Assembly: GCA_007922305.1 (NCBI GenBank)
Contig: ML677374.1
Coordinates: 7,797,619 to 7,861,618, forward strand
Source: Dermatemys mawii
Taxonomy: Eukaryota > Chordata > Testudines > Dermatemydidae
Direction: 5' to 3'
DNA length: 64,000 bases
The notes beneath the pieces are model-generated. The model had not been told where the DNA came from. It saw only the letters and a program-made list of their open reading frames with translations, and did no database searches. Every line of letters starts with the position of its first letter. Within the stretch, counting starts at the first letter, position 1. A program made the translations under genes and the position numbers. This document shows positions 1 to 10,869 of the stretch, in pieces.

Positions 1-1536
1 TGAAGTTTGAGAACCCCCAAAGCAGACACAGCTAGGTGGATGGAAGAATTCCATTGCCACTCGGAGAGGTGGATTACCCACAGCGATGGAAAAACCCTTT
101 ATCTTGCCATAGGAAACACACATTACTGGTACTACATAGCTGCAGCATCCTTCGTGTAGACATGTCCTTGGAACACCCAGCTCTGAATTCCTGGCTCTGT
201 CTACCAAAACGCATTCTCTACTCAGGAAAAAGCAGACTGTTCTCCTGGAGCAACTGTGCCATGCGCCAGCAGGTCATATGCTTTCTTTCCCATTTCACTC
301 TGCAGGCTCATGGCTGTAACTCTGTAGATCATTCACAGACACAAAACAAACAGGAGAAATGTGAAGTTAGCATCTCTTGCTACCCCCTTCCTCAGTCACA
401 AGTCCTTGCCTTTCCCCTGAGACAAAGTTCACTGCATTCTGATAATACCTAGCAGGTGTTAGAACACCAGCATAGAGTCAGCCGAGCCCTAGAAACATTG
501 AAAGTCAAACCGTGCAAGTTACTTTCATTTGGCTGTCCTTGACTCTTCCTTAACAGTATGGCCTGTGCACAGCACACCTATCCTTTGCGATTTCATATTA
601 CTGTGGATTGGTTGGTGTGAAGATTTCCAGGGGAGGGAAAAAGGGGGAAGAGACCTCCCAATTCATATTCTACAGTCTTCTGTACTGAGAAAGGCAGCTG
701 CGTCCTATACTTTGCAAAACTGCCATGGATGTTTACTATTCCAGGCACGAGTCTCCTTGTTCAAAGCTCATGAAGACTCTGGAAAAAACTCCAGTTCATA
801 TTTCCACTTGTGAGTTGAAACAAACATGGCAAGCAGGCTATTAAAATACTGCTGGATTGTGCTATGATACAATTCCTCTATTGCTCACTGCACCCTCTAG
901 CTACATATTGGCCTGATAAGCAGGTAAAGGCTGTAGAAGTGTGAGAAGAGTCAGGTAATTATAGTTTGTTTACTCTAGGGTACTGCCTAGAGGGCCCCAT
1001 TATGCTGGGTGCTGTACAAATAAACAAGACAGGCTAGTGAGCACTTGTAAATCCACACCTACCACTTCTGTCAACTCTCACTTTCGTTTTTAAGTTGTTG
1101 CAACAGGGCTCCCAATCGACATGAAATGCCATCAAGCACTGACTCTCCCGGTCTGTACAACGTGTCAGAGTTTATAGCTAGTATTTCCTCAATGAAACAT
1201 TGAAAGCTAGGACTTCAGTGGTGTTTACTACTGTCTTTACCTGGCTTAACACACGCAGACACTGAAAAATTAAAGATTCCCCCTGAATATTACAGAAATA
1301 GATCTACATATTGGTAAGCAACTCTGAATCCAGCATCTAAGACAGCTATGGCATGGGGCACCTCAACTGATTCTCATCTACTTACCCACCAAGTTTACAG
1401 ATCAGAGACTAATGTAGTTTACACCACAGTAATCCAGCTGCCTTTTAACAAATTGTAGTAGCTCTGCAATGATTTAAAACAAAAACTCACATTATTTTTG
1501 CTCACATAGGAATCAGTTTCCAGGCAGACCAGAGGG

Positions 1537-1597
1537 AAAATCCTGACTAATGAATCCAATGGGAATTTTACCAGCGACTTCAATGGGGTCAGGATTT
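1537..1597. repeat. Short palindromic interspersed repeat
   Basis: The arms AAAATCCTGAC and GTCAGGATTT flank a middle containing CAATGGG and CTTCAATGGGG. A related motif, with ACTCCCACTGACTTC, lies near 48,510-48,590. This looks like a short hairpin MITE family; its class is not determined. Confidence 0.5.
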
Positions 1598-2098
1598 CAT
1601 CCCTGGTTTCCTGTGCTCCGTTTAAAGGAGGATGTTTTCTGGCTTTCAGGGGGAAGTATCTCCATGTGCTCTGGCCTAGTGCACTTCTCATCTGATTTGT
1701 GCATACTGCAACTCGTAGCAGGGAAGACTTGCTTCTTTTTCTTCAAGGTGCAAATCCCAAAGCCATTGGTCAACAGTCATCGATGAAGCCACGCTAAGCA
1801 AGACCCGACTGGGACTGCACACTGATTAGTTCACCTAATTTAAGCGCCAAGAAGCTGGATGGCGTGGATTAGAAAGCTGTGTCACATCTACAACAGCAGC
1901 AGGTACATACTTGCCCAGTCATCTTCCCTAAAAAAAAGCTGTGCCAGGAGACCCAGAAGCACTCCTCTTCAGGTTGAAACAAGTACAGGGAGGTGATCTG
2001 GGATCAAAGGAGCCTAAGCCAAGTGCACAGACTTGGCAAGGAGAAGCCGAGCGATGTTCTTGACATTACCATTTAACACCAGCCCCTGCTCAGGAGGG

Positions 2099-2122
2099 GT
2101 GTGTGTGTGTGTGTGTGTGTGT
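2099..2122 (+). repeat. (GT)12 microsatellite
   Basis: Twelve uninterrupted GT units are read directly. Confidence 0.95.
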
Positions 2123-3147
2123 CCCCTACACCAGTTGTTCAGAACAAGGGAACAAACTACTGAGCCCTCTGCTAGCTAGCCCTGCTGTGGCACTCAGGTT
2201 GCTTCCTGCAGCATGCTACCTGTTCAGACTGGGTATACATGACCTTTGAAAGAGTAAAGCTATAGGCAGGTGAGTGACCTTGGGGAAAAAGGAGTTCAGG
2301 CCATTTCGCTGCAAATCCCAACAGACTAGGTAGGGGTCAAGAAAGCATTTTGATGCCCTCTAGCTCCCAGAGATAAAGGCAGGGGAGACTCTCTCATCCT
2401 AACCTTTCAAAGCACCATTCCCAGCAGATATGCAATCCCACATCGAAAGTGCATAAATAGCAGGGGTCGGGTGTCTATACACACAGCCTGTTACGGGGCA
2501 GGGCAGTGAAATAAAGACAGTTAACAATATACCCTCAGTACAACAATACCAGACTCACTGACAACCCAGCTGCCATGGTGGGAAACTTACACCATGCAAT
2601 TAACTCCTACCCCCATTTACAGCGGCAAAGCCAAAACCTGCTACCAATAGTCTAGAAAGGGAAAAGCCAAGCAACTCACATAGGACAGAGGAGAATGGGA
2701 ACAATCATGCAACACCCATTCCCACCCCTTACAGTAGGTGTGTGGGGGAGACTAGGAACAGGGGTACAACGGGGAAGAAGCACAAGTTAATGCCTCGTAT
2801 AGGCACCATGCTGGCCAGTAAGGGCTGATCACACCCCAGACAAGGAGCAGCTGGGGGGAAAAGTTGCCCAAACCAGCAGGGGACCCATTCACAAGCCTGG
2901 AGCTCCAGGGGGCCGCACTCCCACGAGGGGGGAGACATGCAGCAGAATCAGGGTCCCAAGCGAGGAAGGGGTGATTCCGGGCTGGGGGGGGGGGGAGGAA
3001 CAGGCCGGGTGACCCCGGGCGAGGGGGAGCTCCCTCTCGAAAGCTGACAGCTGCCCTCCCACGCCGGCCCATCGCCGCTCAGCCCCCGCAGCTCCAAGCC
3101 CGGCCCGCTGCACCCACCGGGAACGGGGGGCCCGGCCCGATACTCAC

Positions 3148-3290
3148 GATCCGTCCGGTGCTCGCCGCCCCCGGTGCAGAGCCCTCGTGCGCGCCGTGCC
3201 CAGTGCCCCCCCCGCGCTGTCCCCACGTGCTGCCCGACCGGGCCCTCCTCGAACACTGAGACATTCAACCGATACACTAGGCCCGCACGC
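3148..3290 (-). other. Putative first exon of a leftward gene
   Basis: On the minus strand, transcription starting just downstream of the TCTCGCGAGA element would run through GC-rich sequence to CGGATC followed by GTGAGTATC, a near-consensus donor. The left boundary (3,148) is therefore fairly clear, while the 5' end is only estimated. No recognisable protein is encoded here, and the frames differ from the RAB11FIP4 N-terminus I would expect. It is probably a 5'-untranslated exon. The product is unknown. Confidence 0.45.
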
Positions 3291-3316
3291 CCCGCCCCCT
3301 GCGCGAGACAGCCACG

Positions 3317-3326
3317 TCTCGCGAGA
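3317..3326. promoter_or_regulatory. TCTCGCGAGA palindromic core-promoter element
   Basis: An exact ten-base palindrome in the CpG island. The motif is known from TATA-less, often bidirectional vertebrate promoters. Confidence 0.75.
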
Positions 3327-3370
3327 CCCGCCCGCCGGCGAGCTCCGAATCGGCGGCCGAGGAGGCCGCT

Positions 3371-3380
3371 GCGCATGCGC
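3371..3380. promoter_or_regulatory. NRF1-type binding site
   Basis: An exact GCGCATGCGC palindrome, 44 bases from the TCTCGCGAGA element. It matches the NRF1 consensus. Confidence 0.75.
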
Positions 3381-3543
3381 CTTTCGAACCCACCTCTTCT
3401 CTCCTTCCCACTCCTCGCCGTAACGAGGTTACAGCAAAAAGGGGAGAGAGCCAAAGATCCTGCCCCCCCCGCCCCCTACCCCTGCCCCCCCGCCCCCCGC
3501 CTCCCTGACCCTGCCCCCCCGGAGGGGGGGGGGGGGGGGGGGG

Positions 3544-3643
3544 NNNNNNNNNNNNNNNNNNNNNNNNNNNNNNNNNNNNNNNNNNNNNNNNNNNNNNNNN
3601 NNNNNNNNNNNNNNNNNNNNNNNNNNNNNNNNNNNNNNNNNNN
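3544..3643. other. Assembly gap of 100 N
   Basis: Exactly 100 N follow a run of G (about 3,527-3,543). A round 100 usually marks a gap of unknown size. The sequence to its right is the terminal part of a hAT-like element, so the gap lies inside or beside a GC-rich repeat. Confidence 0.95.
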
Positions 3644-3697
3644 ATACAATTTTAAACCCCGATGTGGCCCTCGGGCCAAAAAGTTTGCCCACCCCTG
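3644..3697 (-). mobile_element. Terminal part of a hAT-like element, cut by the gap
   Basis: Read on the minus strand it starts CAGGGGTGGGCAAACTTTTT, then GGCC and a sequence closely matching the left end of the element at 54,667. It is the same family in the opposite orientation. The other end is lost in the gap. The base-homopolymer sequence left of the gap may be more of this element or promoter sequence. Confidence 0.7.
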
Positions 3698-4460
3698 CCC
3701 CAGAGCATTTGACACCCTGGATAACAGGACTATTCAAGGGGTATTAAAAGAAAGAGGCTCCCATCTCCGCTCCCTGGCTTGGGGGGCTGCTCCCCTTCAT
3801 GTCCTCTCTTTGGCTGAGGCACTGGCTTTCAGTTGCCTTTTAATAACTGGCATATGCTGCTTGTTTGAGATCTTTATACCAGAGGCACCTCTAATCGTAG
3901 CAATTTCTGGGCAACCCTCAATGCGGCCTTCTTTAGAAGCTACTGCTCTCTGAATCACTTCCCTGGAAGAGCTAAAAATGGCTCTCGCATTGTCTGCTTG
4001 TGTTTGTTTCTCTGCATGTTAATTAATTTGTTTGTTTGTCTTTCTAACTACTACCTTAATGTACACAGACTGCACAACTCAATCACCTCAAGAAATCAAA
4101 CAATTACCGTGCTCTTCAAACCCGCAGTCAGCGGCAACTCCAGGCTGTTATACAATGCTTTCAACAAGCACTGTAGAAATAAAGAAACTTGACCAGACAG
4201 ATGTGTTAGCCAGCAACTACAGCCACTGACGATGGCAGTCTTTGGTAGAATCGGCATGTGGGTAGGAAACCTCAAAGGAAAATCCATTTTAAACAAAGGT
4301 ATTATTTGGATGTCAAATCCCAGTTTGGCAGTGCTGCTGTAGTTTCAATGGGATGTTATATACTCCATTTCCTTTCTTAAACTGTTGGATAGTGTTACGA
4401 TGCATTGTTAACCAGTTGCTCTGTTTCACCCCAGAGCTGGCTGCATTTGAATGTATAAGT

Positions 4461-4640
4461 ATAAAGCCCTGTGGTCCAATGGCTAGGCCATGATTGGGAC
4501 TCGGGAGACCTTGGCGTGACCTTGGGCAAGTCACTTCACCTGTCTGTGCTTCAGTTTCCTTAATGGTAAAAGGGGGACAGAGATCCCCCTCCCTGAGATC
4601 TACAGATGAAAACTGCTACATACGCATTAAGAATTATTAA
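4461..4640 (+). repeat. MIR-like SINE fragment
   Basis: It carries the MIR signature of CCTTGGGCAAGTCACTTCAC followed by CTTCAGTTTCC and a purine-rich tail. The head (GTGGTCCAATGGCTAGG) resembles a degraded tRNA-like region. It is old and diverged. Confidence 0.65.
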
Positions 4641-4734
4641 CATTGTCACATGCAATTATTTTGTAAATCTAACATTAGTACGTTTCCATTGGTTCATTTC
4701 AGTAACAAGTGTAAAATAGTGGCCTTCTACTCTC

Positions 4735-5694
4735 AGAGACTTTTTTGGGGAGGAGGGAGGAGCAAAGCAATAGCCCCTCCATCAGGGCTGCCAGCAGGGT
4801 TTGGGCCTTGTACCTCTCTGGAGCCGCAAACACTGTAGGAGCAGACACGGGGTGGAGGGCTCTACCCCCTGGCCAGGAGCTTTGAATGCTGACCCCGGCC
4901 CCAGGTTCACATCCCAGCCCCCGCCCACCCCCCCTGCTTCCTCTGGCCATGGGCTCCAGCCGTGCAGCAGTGAGCTCTGACCGCCAGCCACAGGGTTTCA
5001 GACTCTTGCCATGGGGACACGGATCCAGCCCCCGGCCCCTGCCGTGTGGCAGTGACTGGTGGCCCCAAGTTCACTTCCCCCCGCCACATCGCCCCTGGTC
5101 TCCACTGCGTCCTCCGGCTGTTCAGCTGCAGGGTTCTGGTCCCCAGACTCACCCCATTCCACCCCATTACCCCTGGCCGCCTCCCTAGCCACTTCCCCGT
5201 CCAGGGCTTAATTTGTCCCCTCCAGCTTGCCAGGGCTGAATAAGTCTGTTGTGAAAAATGATAATGTATGTTTGTTACTATCACTTTTCAATGCTGCCCT
5301 GCCAGCAGCTAGCAAGTCTGCTGCCGGGAAAAGTGATAGTAACAAAATACAAATATCACTTTTTACAGAAGCAGATTTACTAGCTAGCAAGTCTTAGAAA
5401 AGTAAGCAACCAAAAAAAAGCAAAAGAGAAAACAACAAAAAGGGACTAGAACATACAAAACACATTATTTGTTTCTATTCTGTTTAGATCCAGTGAAGAA
5501 CAGAGAAAACTGTACATCATTTTTATTACTGAGTCTTCCAAAAAACCCTACATAAATAAATTACAATGATTTGGACATATCTATGCACATATTTATTTGT
5601 TTCTACTAAATTTAATTAAGTGTTTTAGGAAAAATTGTCAGAGCGGTCACCAGCAATAGTGAGGCCACCAAAAATTTTCTTGTGAGAACCACTG
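4735..5694 (-). mobile_element. hAT-like element, right end preserved
   Basis: The right end reads GTGAGAACCACTG, the reverse complement of a CAGTGGTTCTCAC terminal repeat. The interior has a GC-rich stretch (4,780-5,190) with loosely repeated GGTTCAC and CCATGG blocks, then a 19-base inverted repeat (5,271-5,346). The left end is uncertain. No transposase frame survives. Confidence 0.5.
5271..5346. repeat. Perfect 19-base inverted repeat
   Basis: TTTGTTACTATCACTTTTC at 5,271-5,289 is exactly complementary to 5,328-5,346, with a 38-base spacer containing CAGCAGCTAGCAAGTCTGC. It lies inside the probable hAT-like element. Confidence 0.85.
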
Positions 5695-5739
5695 GACTAG
5701 ATGACCACAGTGGACCTTTATGGCCTTAAAAACTATGAA

Positions 5740-5905
5740 GGAAGCTATTAATCCCTCTGCAGCCTAAGGCACTGACTCCACATCTTGGTTCTCCTATCTA
5801 TAAACTGGAAATAACAATACCAGTAACACCACCACCACCTTATTTATGGGTTATTGTGGGGATTAATCAGCTATTTGTTAGTGTCAGCACTGTGATGACG
5901 GTACT
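5740..5905 (+). repeat. Possible MIR-like fragment
   Basis: A diverged stretch with CTATCTATAAACTGGAAATAA followed by GTTATTGTGGGGATTAAT matches the 3' half of a MIR-type SINE in spacing. Similarity is weak. Confidence 0.4.
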
Positions 5906-7320
5906 AGTTACTGATCAAATGGTGCTGGTATCTACGCTGCAGATTTACCTCCAGCTGTGATCTTATTTGTGACATACTCATAGGGTTGTCAAGAAGTGCA
6001 GAAAAACCAGAGCAATGTTTACACAGCAAAGCTGGCCCCATGGTTTAGATTGCCTTCATTTTAAAAGAGTGTGTTGGCCAAAGCCTTATAGTACAGGAAG
6101 CCTCCCTTCTGAGGGTCATACTTACACCCAGACAAGTGCAACAAGCAGAGGAAAAAGATGTAAAGATCAGAAATTTGCACGGCCTGCGGGTGTGATAGGG
6201 AAAGAGAATCACTGGTGAAAGCTAAGCAATCCTAGGCCAGCCATACATATGGACCGTATGTTGGATTGCTGTTCATTCCTCTAGTCATAGCACTGTACAG
6301 CAGGCAGGGGATGAGTTTGGACTCAACCCAGCGTGTGGACTGTGTTTGAGGAGCGGGTTGGGAAGGTCATGTGCTCAGACACCTCTCCAAATAATATAAG
6401 AAGTGGGAAGAGGCACAGTCATGACAGCCACTCTTCTAGAGGCAAGCTGCTTAAGGTGCAGCCTCACACTCTAGTCTCCCCTACTGCACACGAGCACAGG
6501 CCTGAGGCCCAGTGACAGGGAGGAATTTGAGTGAACCGCGCGATGAGAATGACGGTGCGCTCAGGGAAATGGAGCAGCAGGCAAAAACATAAAATATCTG
6601 CCTGTGAAGCAAGGGCCTCTTTTGAAGTAGGAGCCGAGCTGCAGTTACAAGTCCTGGTCAAATGGAGTCACTCTATAACACGGAAGGTCTCCAGCTGGGA
6701 ACGGACAGCCCTGGGCTTGGGAACACTAGCATCGCACTAGCATTCTCACATTTCCCAGCATTGCACAAACACCGATGCAGCTTCATAGGGGCAGCAACTG
6801 TGGAAGAACTAGTGTATGATGGAAGGTGCCCACCTGGCAATCAATGGCATTTTAACTGCCGTGTTGCCTCTAGCCAGGCTCTGAGCAGGGAGAGATGACT
6901 TCGTAGCTATTTCTCATCTCAGCTCCCCATGCTGCTGTTGACACAGGAACTGTGTCTGTAGTGAGACTTTTCCTGCTTTGCTTTCTCTGTTTCAACATTT
7001 GCTGCTACGCTGTGAGCAATAGACGGAGAAATACATACAGCCTGTCATTGGGCCTCTCTGCCCAATCAAAGAGCTTGGCTGCGGACTTTCGAGGACAGCT
7101 ACTTAGACAACTCCTAGCTTGTTCTGATGCCCAGAGGGAGGACAGAAATAGGAAGGGCAGGGGTGGGGCAGTGGTGCAGTTAAGGGCAGAGTTTAATGGG
7201 GAGGAGAATGGGAGAGAGTTCACTGAGAGTACCTGAGCTCAGCAGGACTGAGTTGCCTAGACAGAGCCATGAACCCTGAAACTTTCAGATGGAGCAAGAG
7301 AGCTTCACAGCTAAAGTAGA
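5906..7320. other. Intergenic stretch, nothing recognised
   Basis: Mixed-composition DNA. Open frames on both strands are under 100 codons, overlap each other and resemble no known family. Confidence 0.6.
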
Positions 7321-7321
7321 T

Positions 7322-7556
7322 CAGTGGTCTTCAAACTGGGGTGCGCGCAGCCCTGGAGGTGCGCGAGACCCCGGTGCCACTGATCCTTCGCAGGAGACCG
7401 CCGAAGTCACGGTCTATTTTTGGCCCGTCGAAATGCTGCCGAAAGAAAGCAGAAGCTTTCTATTCGACGGCATTTCGGCGGACATACCCCAGGGGGCCAC
7501 GAGCGGAGTGGGGAGTGCGAAAGGGGGCCATGGCGCTGAAAGTTTGAAGAGCGCTG
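7322..7556. mobile_element. Short non-autonomous hAT-like element
   Basis: The left end CAGTGGTCTTCAAACTGGGG and the right end AAAGTTTGAAGAGCGCTG are imperfect inverted repeats. The 235-base interior has GC-rich sequence with two complementary GAAATGCCG/CGGCATTTCGGCGG-type blocks. I could not find a clear 8-base target duplication. Confidence 0.65.
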
Positions 7557-7678
7557 CCTTAGAGTTCTGAGTTGGGAAGGAACCCTGACAAGAGTACAGG
7601 GACATTTTTACCCAGCTGATGTTGAGTGGTCTAAGAGAATTCACCAAGGCACAGCTGACTGTCCACTTGGAAAAGAGT

Positions 7679-7715
7679 GGTTAGTCTCTAAGGTGCTACA
7701 AAGTCTTCCTCGTCT
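7679..7715. repeat. Fragment of the TTAGTCT/AAGGTGCTACAA retroelement family
   Basis: GGTTAGTCTCTAAGGTGCTA followed by CAAAGTCTTCCT matches the right arm of the fold-back element at 38,155-38,340. Confidence 0.6.
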
Positions 7716-8140
7716 TATCTAAGGAGCTGGTTTCTGAGCCAGCTGGGGCCTGGAGAGATGCTGGGAGCTGTCAGGCAGCCCAGGGGTCATCCCAGCCAGC
7801 AACCCAAACAGGGATACAGGAGGTGCTGAAAGCCCCCAGGCAGCCTGTGACAGTGGTCGGCTCACCACCGCTGGTAGCTCTGGGAATTAGCTCCCAACTG
7901 CGGCAGAGCGTCCTTGACACGTGGCATCCAGCCCATCATCTGCTTTGCTGTCCCAAGACTTGTGTTGCTCCTTGTTCTACGGCATCCTCCTCCGGACAGG
8001 ACCTTCTCCAGGACACTCCACTGAAATCTCACCTCGGCTCTATACCACGATTCACTTCCAGCAGAACAAATGAAGAAAGAGCTTGGAGTTTCTGCAAAAA
8101 ATGAGCGGAAATTTCCCCTCCCAATGCATAAAGGAAACCC

Positions 8141-8240
8141 GGCCCTGCGGGCCAGACTCTGCCCGCTGGCCCTGCGGGCCAGACTCCGCCCGCTGGCCTT
8201 GGGGGCAGTGGCTGGACTCCACCCGCTGGCCCTTACTCCT
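8141..8240 (+). repeat. 27-base tandem repeat
   Basis: GGCCCTGCGGGCCAGACT units start at 8,141 and 8,168 with a diverged third at 8,195; a partial GGCCCTT follows near 8,228. Each unit is GC-rich. Confidence 0.8.
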
Positions 8241-8584
8241 AGTGTAAATAGTATACCTTGTCCAGGCATCAGAAAGGAAATCACCTGCACACTGAAATGG
8301 GCCAAGGTGCTATCCACACGTCAGTATATTGAGTCCTCAGGGTTCTTCTTTTCAGCGGGAGAGCTTTAAATGAATCTCCTAGGCAAAGGATTTTCAAACT
8401 TGCTTTAAGTAGATGGATGGGTTTTATAGTATACAAAAATTAAGAGCCTGGCATTTTAGAGTTCTATCTACAAGAGACCAAAATGTCATAATCCAGTTGT
8501 GAGGGAATAAGGAGTGGGGAGGATTCACCTGGGGATACTGCAGAGGAGTTTTACTGGGACTGTCTGCATTGGTAACTTCCTGTG

Positions 8585-8730
8585 AGCTGAAGAACTATAA
8601 CCCCCCATTTTACAGATGGGGACTATGACAGTGCAGATTAAGTGACTTGGGCTAGGTCTCAGAGTCTATGGCTGTGGCAGGATTTGAACCCAGGTGTCCT
8701 GAATCCCAGCCCAATCCATGACACCAGTGG
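8585..8730 (-). repeat. MIR-like SINE, antisense
   Basis: CATTTTACAGATGGGGAC, AAGTGACTTGGG and GGATTTGAACCCAGGTGTCC occur in the order expected of a reverse-oriented MIR-type SINE. Confidence 0.65.
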
Positions 8731-8846
8731 TTTCCAAATGTTGTTGGGTCACATAATGCCTTACAAAAATGATGTTTCATGTCTCCTTTTCGTGCACATT
8801 TTAGGCCTTAATAGGCTTGATTTAAGTATTGCCAGATGACATAGTT

Positions 8847-9123
8847 CAGGGGCAGGCAACCTGCGGCATGTGAACTAATTTTCAGCGGCACTCTCACTGC
8901 CCGAGTCTTGGCCAACGGTCGGAGCGGCTCTGTATTTTAAATGAAGCTTCTTAAACATTTTAAAAACCTTATTTACTTTACATACAATAGTTTAGTTCTA
9001 TATCATAGACTTATAGAAAGAGACCTTCTAAAAATATTCATGTATTAGTGGCACGTAAAACCTTAAATGAGAGTGAATAAATGAAGACTTGGAACACCAC
9101 TTCTGAAAGGTTGCTGACCCCTG
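8847..9123. mobile_element. Non-autonomous hAT-like element (277 bases)
   Basis: The left terminal repeat CAGGGGCAGGCAACCT pairs with the right terminus AGGTTGCTGACCCCTG. The interior is AT-rich apart from a short CCAACGGTCGGAGCGGC block near the left end. The flanking octamers do not match, so the insertion is old or the ends are slightly misplaced. Confidence 0.75.
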
Positions 9124-9254
9124 CTATCATAATATTAACGCCTAAGGAAACCCAAGATGTCGATTATAACACATTTTTAAACACAGCTGGTTTTTAGACA
9201 GCACATCAAAAAGAAACCCAGTGAACCTGTCATTAGTATGATTGTCTTTCAAAC

Positions 9255-10080
9255 GGTGTATTGTGTGTGTACAAGGGCAGGTGCACTCTGGTAAGGGGGT
9301 GTGTGTATGTACAGGGGCTGGGGGGCTCTGGTGATGGGAGATGTGTACACGGGAAGGGGGGGCCTGGGAGGGATGCATGTGTACAAGGGGAAGTGGTCCA
9401 TGTGCAGGGGAGCTCCTATGATGGGAGTCCATGTACAGGAGCAAGGGGCTCCAGTGGGGGAACTGTTCATGGAAAGGGAGGTTGTGGTAGGGGAGGTGTG
9501 TATACAGGGGCGGGGGGCTCTTTGCTGGGGGGACTGTACCAGGGCAGGGTGCACTGGTGGGGGGAGGTGCTTAGGGGCAGCAGGTGTTGGTTGGGGGGGG
9601 GCTGTTCAAAGGGGAAGTGGGTGAATAGGGGAAGGGGGCTCTGGTGATGGCGGGCTGGGCAGGATGCTCTCGTGGGGGAGGGCTGTGTATAGAGGGGCAA
9701 AGGGGCTGTGTGGGGGAGGAGATGTGTGTTCAGGGGCAGAGGACTCTGAGGCAGAGCTGGGGGCTCTGGTGGGAGAGGTGTGCAGATAGGGCAGAGGAGT
9801 TGGGGGGGGCTGGGCAGGGTAGTGCTGGTGGGGGAGGGCTATGTGTACATGGGCAGAGGGGCTGTGGTGAGGGGGGCAAAGGGGCTGTAGGGGGAGGGGC
9901 TGGGCAGGGGGTGCTGGTGGCCAAGGGCTGTGTGTACAGGAGCAATGAGGCTGTGTGTGGGGAGGGGTGTGTGTGTATAGGGGCAAAGGGACTCTGGTGA
10001 AGGGGGGTGGGCAGAGGGACAGGGGGGCTGTGGTAATGGGGGCTGGGCAGGGGGCACTGGTGGCAGAGGGCAACACAGGA
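9255..10080 (+). repeat. Long G-rich minisatellite
   Basis: About 825 bases of degenerate units, around 35-50 bases long, carrying GTGTACAGGGGCA, GGGGGGCTCTGGTG and GGGCTGGGCAGGG motifs. Clusters of three or more G recur throughout, so the plus strand could form G-quadruplexes. All open frames across it come from its biased composition and are not genes. Confidence 0.85.
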
Positions 10081-10770
10081 ACAGGGTCCCAGAGCTGAGG
10101 GTCAGGCTCAGGGGAGCCTTGGCTGGCAGTGGGGGCTTTACCTGGGCACCAAGCAGCTCCAAGAGGCCCCCTTTGCTCCTCGGCAGCTCCAGACCCTCCT
10201 GCCTGGCCTCAGCAAGGCCCTGAGATGCTGCTCAGGGTCTCCCCCCTACCGGGGAAAGCTCAAGTAGCAGCCAGCCAGGGGCTCCGAGGCTGCAGAGCCA
10301 GGAGTTACCATCCAAGTAACCCCGTTACCCCTGCGTGCCACCTGCACGCTGGAGCCAGGCCGCAGCCTTGGCAAAGCCGGGGGCTCTGCTGTGCAGCGGC
10401 TTCTTTGCGGGAGGTTTGGATCCCAGAGCTCCGAGCGGCTGGACGTTTTGCAGCAGCTGTGATGCAGGCATGGCGGCTTTTTGAATGAGAGCTGCTCTGG
10501 TCCTGCTAGATAGAGCCCCACATATTCCCCTCAAGCTGCATGACTCGGCGAAGCCTATGCTGAGGGCTCGGCCTAGCAGAAAGGCAGGCACGGCTGTGTG
10601 CCCAGTGCGGGATCTGCCTACCCACTGAATAAAACCACTATGCCAGCACACCCAGCAACGTAGTCACCACTCTGACTGAAAGATCCCAAGAGTGCATTGT
10701 GTTTCTCACCGATTTCCTAGCATGCACGGTTTTGAAACTGGCGGTGGGGGGGAACCCTTCTCATCTCCCA
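10081..10770. other. Moderately GC-rich intergenic stretch
   Basis: Higher GC than the flanks, with overlapping open frames on both strands (10,129-10,488 and 10,325-10,651, among others), none resembling a known protein. It may be repeat-derived flank of the minisatellite. No gene is supported. Confidence 0.5.
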
Positions 10771-10820
10771 CCTAAACGTAAGAGGCTTTGGCATACCACT
10801 TCCAATAAGCCTGTATTCCA

Positions 10821-10869
10821 CCCTTGGCCACCAGCACCCCCTGTCCAGCCCCTCCCCCTGCCCAGCCCC
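10821..10869 (-). repeat. Inverted copy of a minisatellite unit
   Basis: CCCTTGGCCACCAGCACCCC and what follows is the reverse complement of 9,891-9,927 with about one mismatch in 37 bases. The two copies are roughly 0.9 kb apart and in opposite orientation. Confidence 0.8.

Larger units (their letters stand above)
1..2890. other. Intergenic or intronic DNA, no gene recognised
   Basis: I see no convincing coding exon on either strand. The open stretches at 36-452 (+), 529-813 (+) and 1419-1691 (-) are short, unlike any family I know and without splice context. If the CpG-island exon at 3,148 belongs to a leftward gene, this stretch is its first intron. It holds a short palindromic repeat (1,537-1,597), a (GT)12 microsatellite (2,099-2,122) and a weak interspersed-repeat signature near 985-1,030. 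Confidence 0.6.
2900..3540. promoter_or_regulatory. CpG island promoter
   Basis: GC content and CpG density rise sharply here compared with the AT-rich surroundings. Within about 160 bases lie a palindromic TCTCGCGAGA element (3,317-3,326), an NRF1-type GCGCATGCGC (3,371-3,380), an E-box CACGTG (3,224-3,229) and a strong minus-strand splice donor (GTGAGT, starting at 3,147). Such elements are typical of broad, TATA-less vertebrate promoters, which may fire both ways. The right side is cut by a poly-G run and an assembly gap, so the full island cannot be seen. Mammalian order (NF1 followed by RAB11FIP4 in the same orientation, roughly 14 kb on) makes RAB11FIP4 a candidate, but this rests on synteny alone. 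Confidence 0.75.

Noticed and set aside
2948..3454. Open frame of 168 codons on the minus strand in the CpG island
   Set aside because: Arginine- and glycine-rich translation caused by high GC. It crosses the promoter motifs and the splice donor, and matches nothing I know.
3174..3953. Open frame of 259 codons on the plus strand
   Set aside because: It passes through the 100 N and then through hAT-like repeat sequence, so it is not a real protein.
9261..10162. Several open frames rich in Gly/Val or Pro/His
   Set aside because: They are translations of the minisatellite on either strand.
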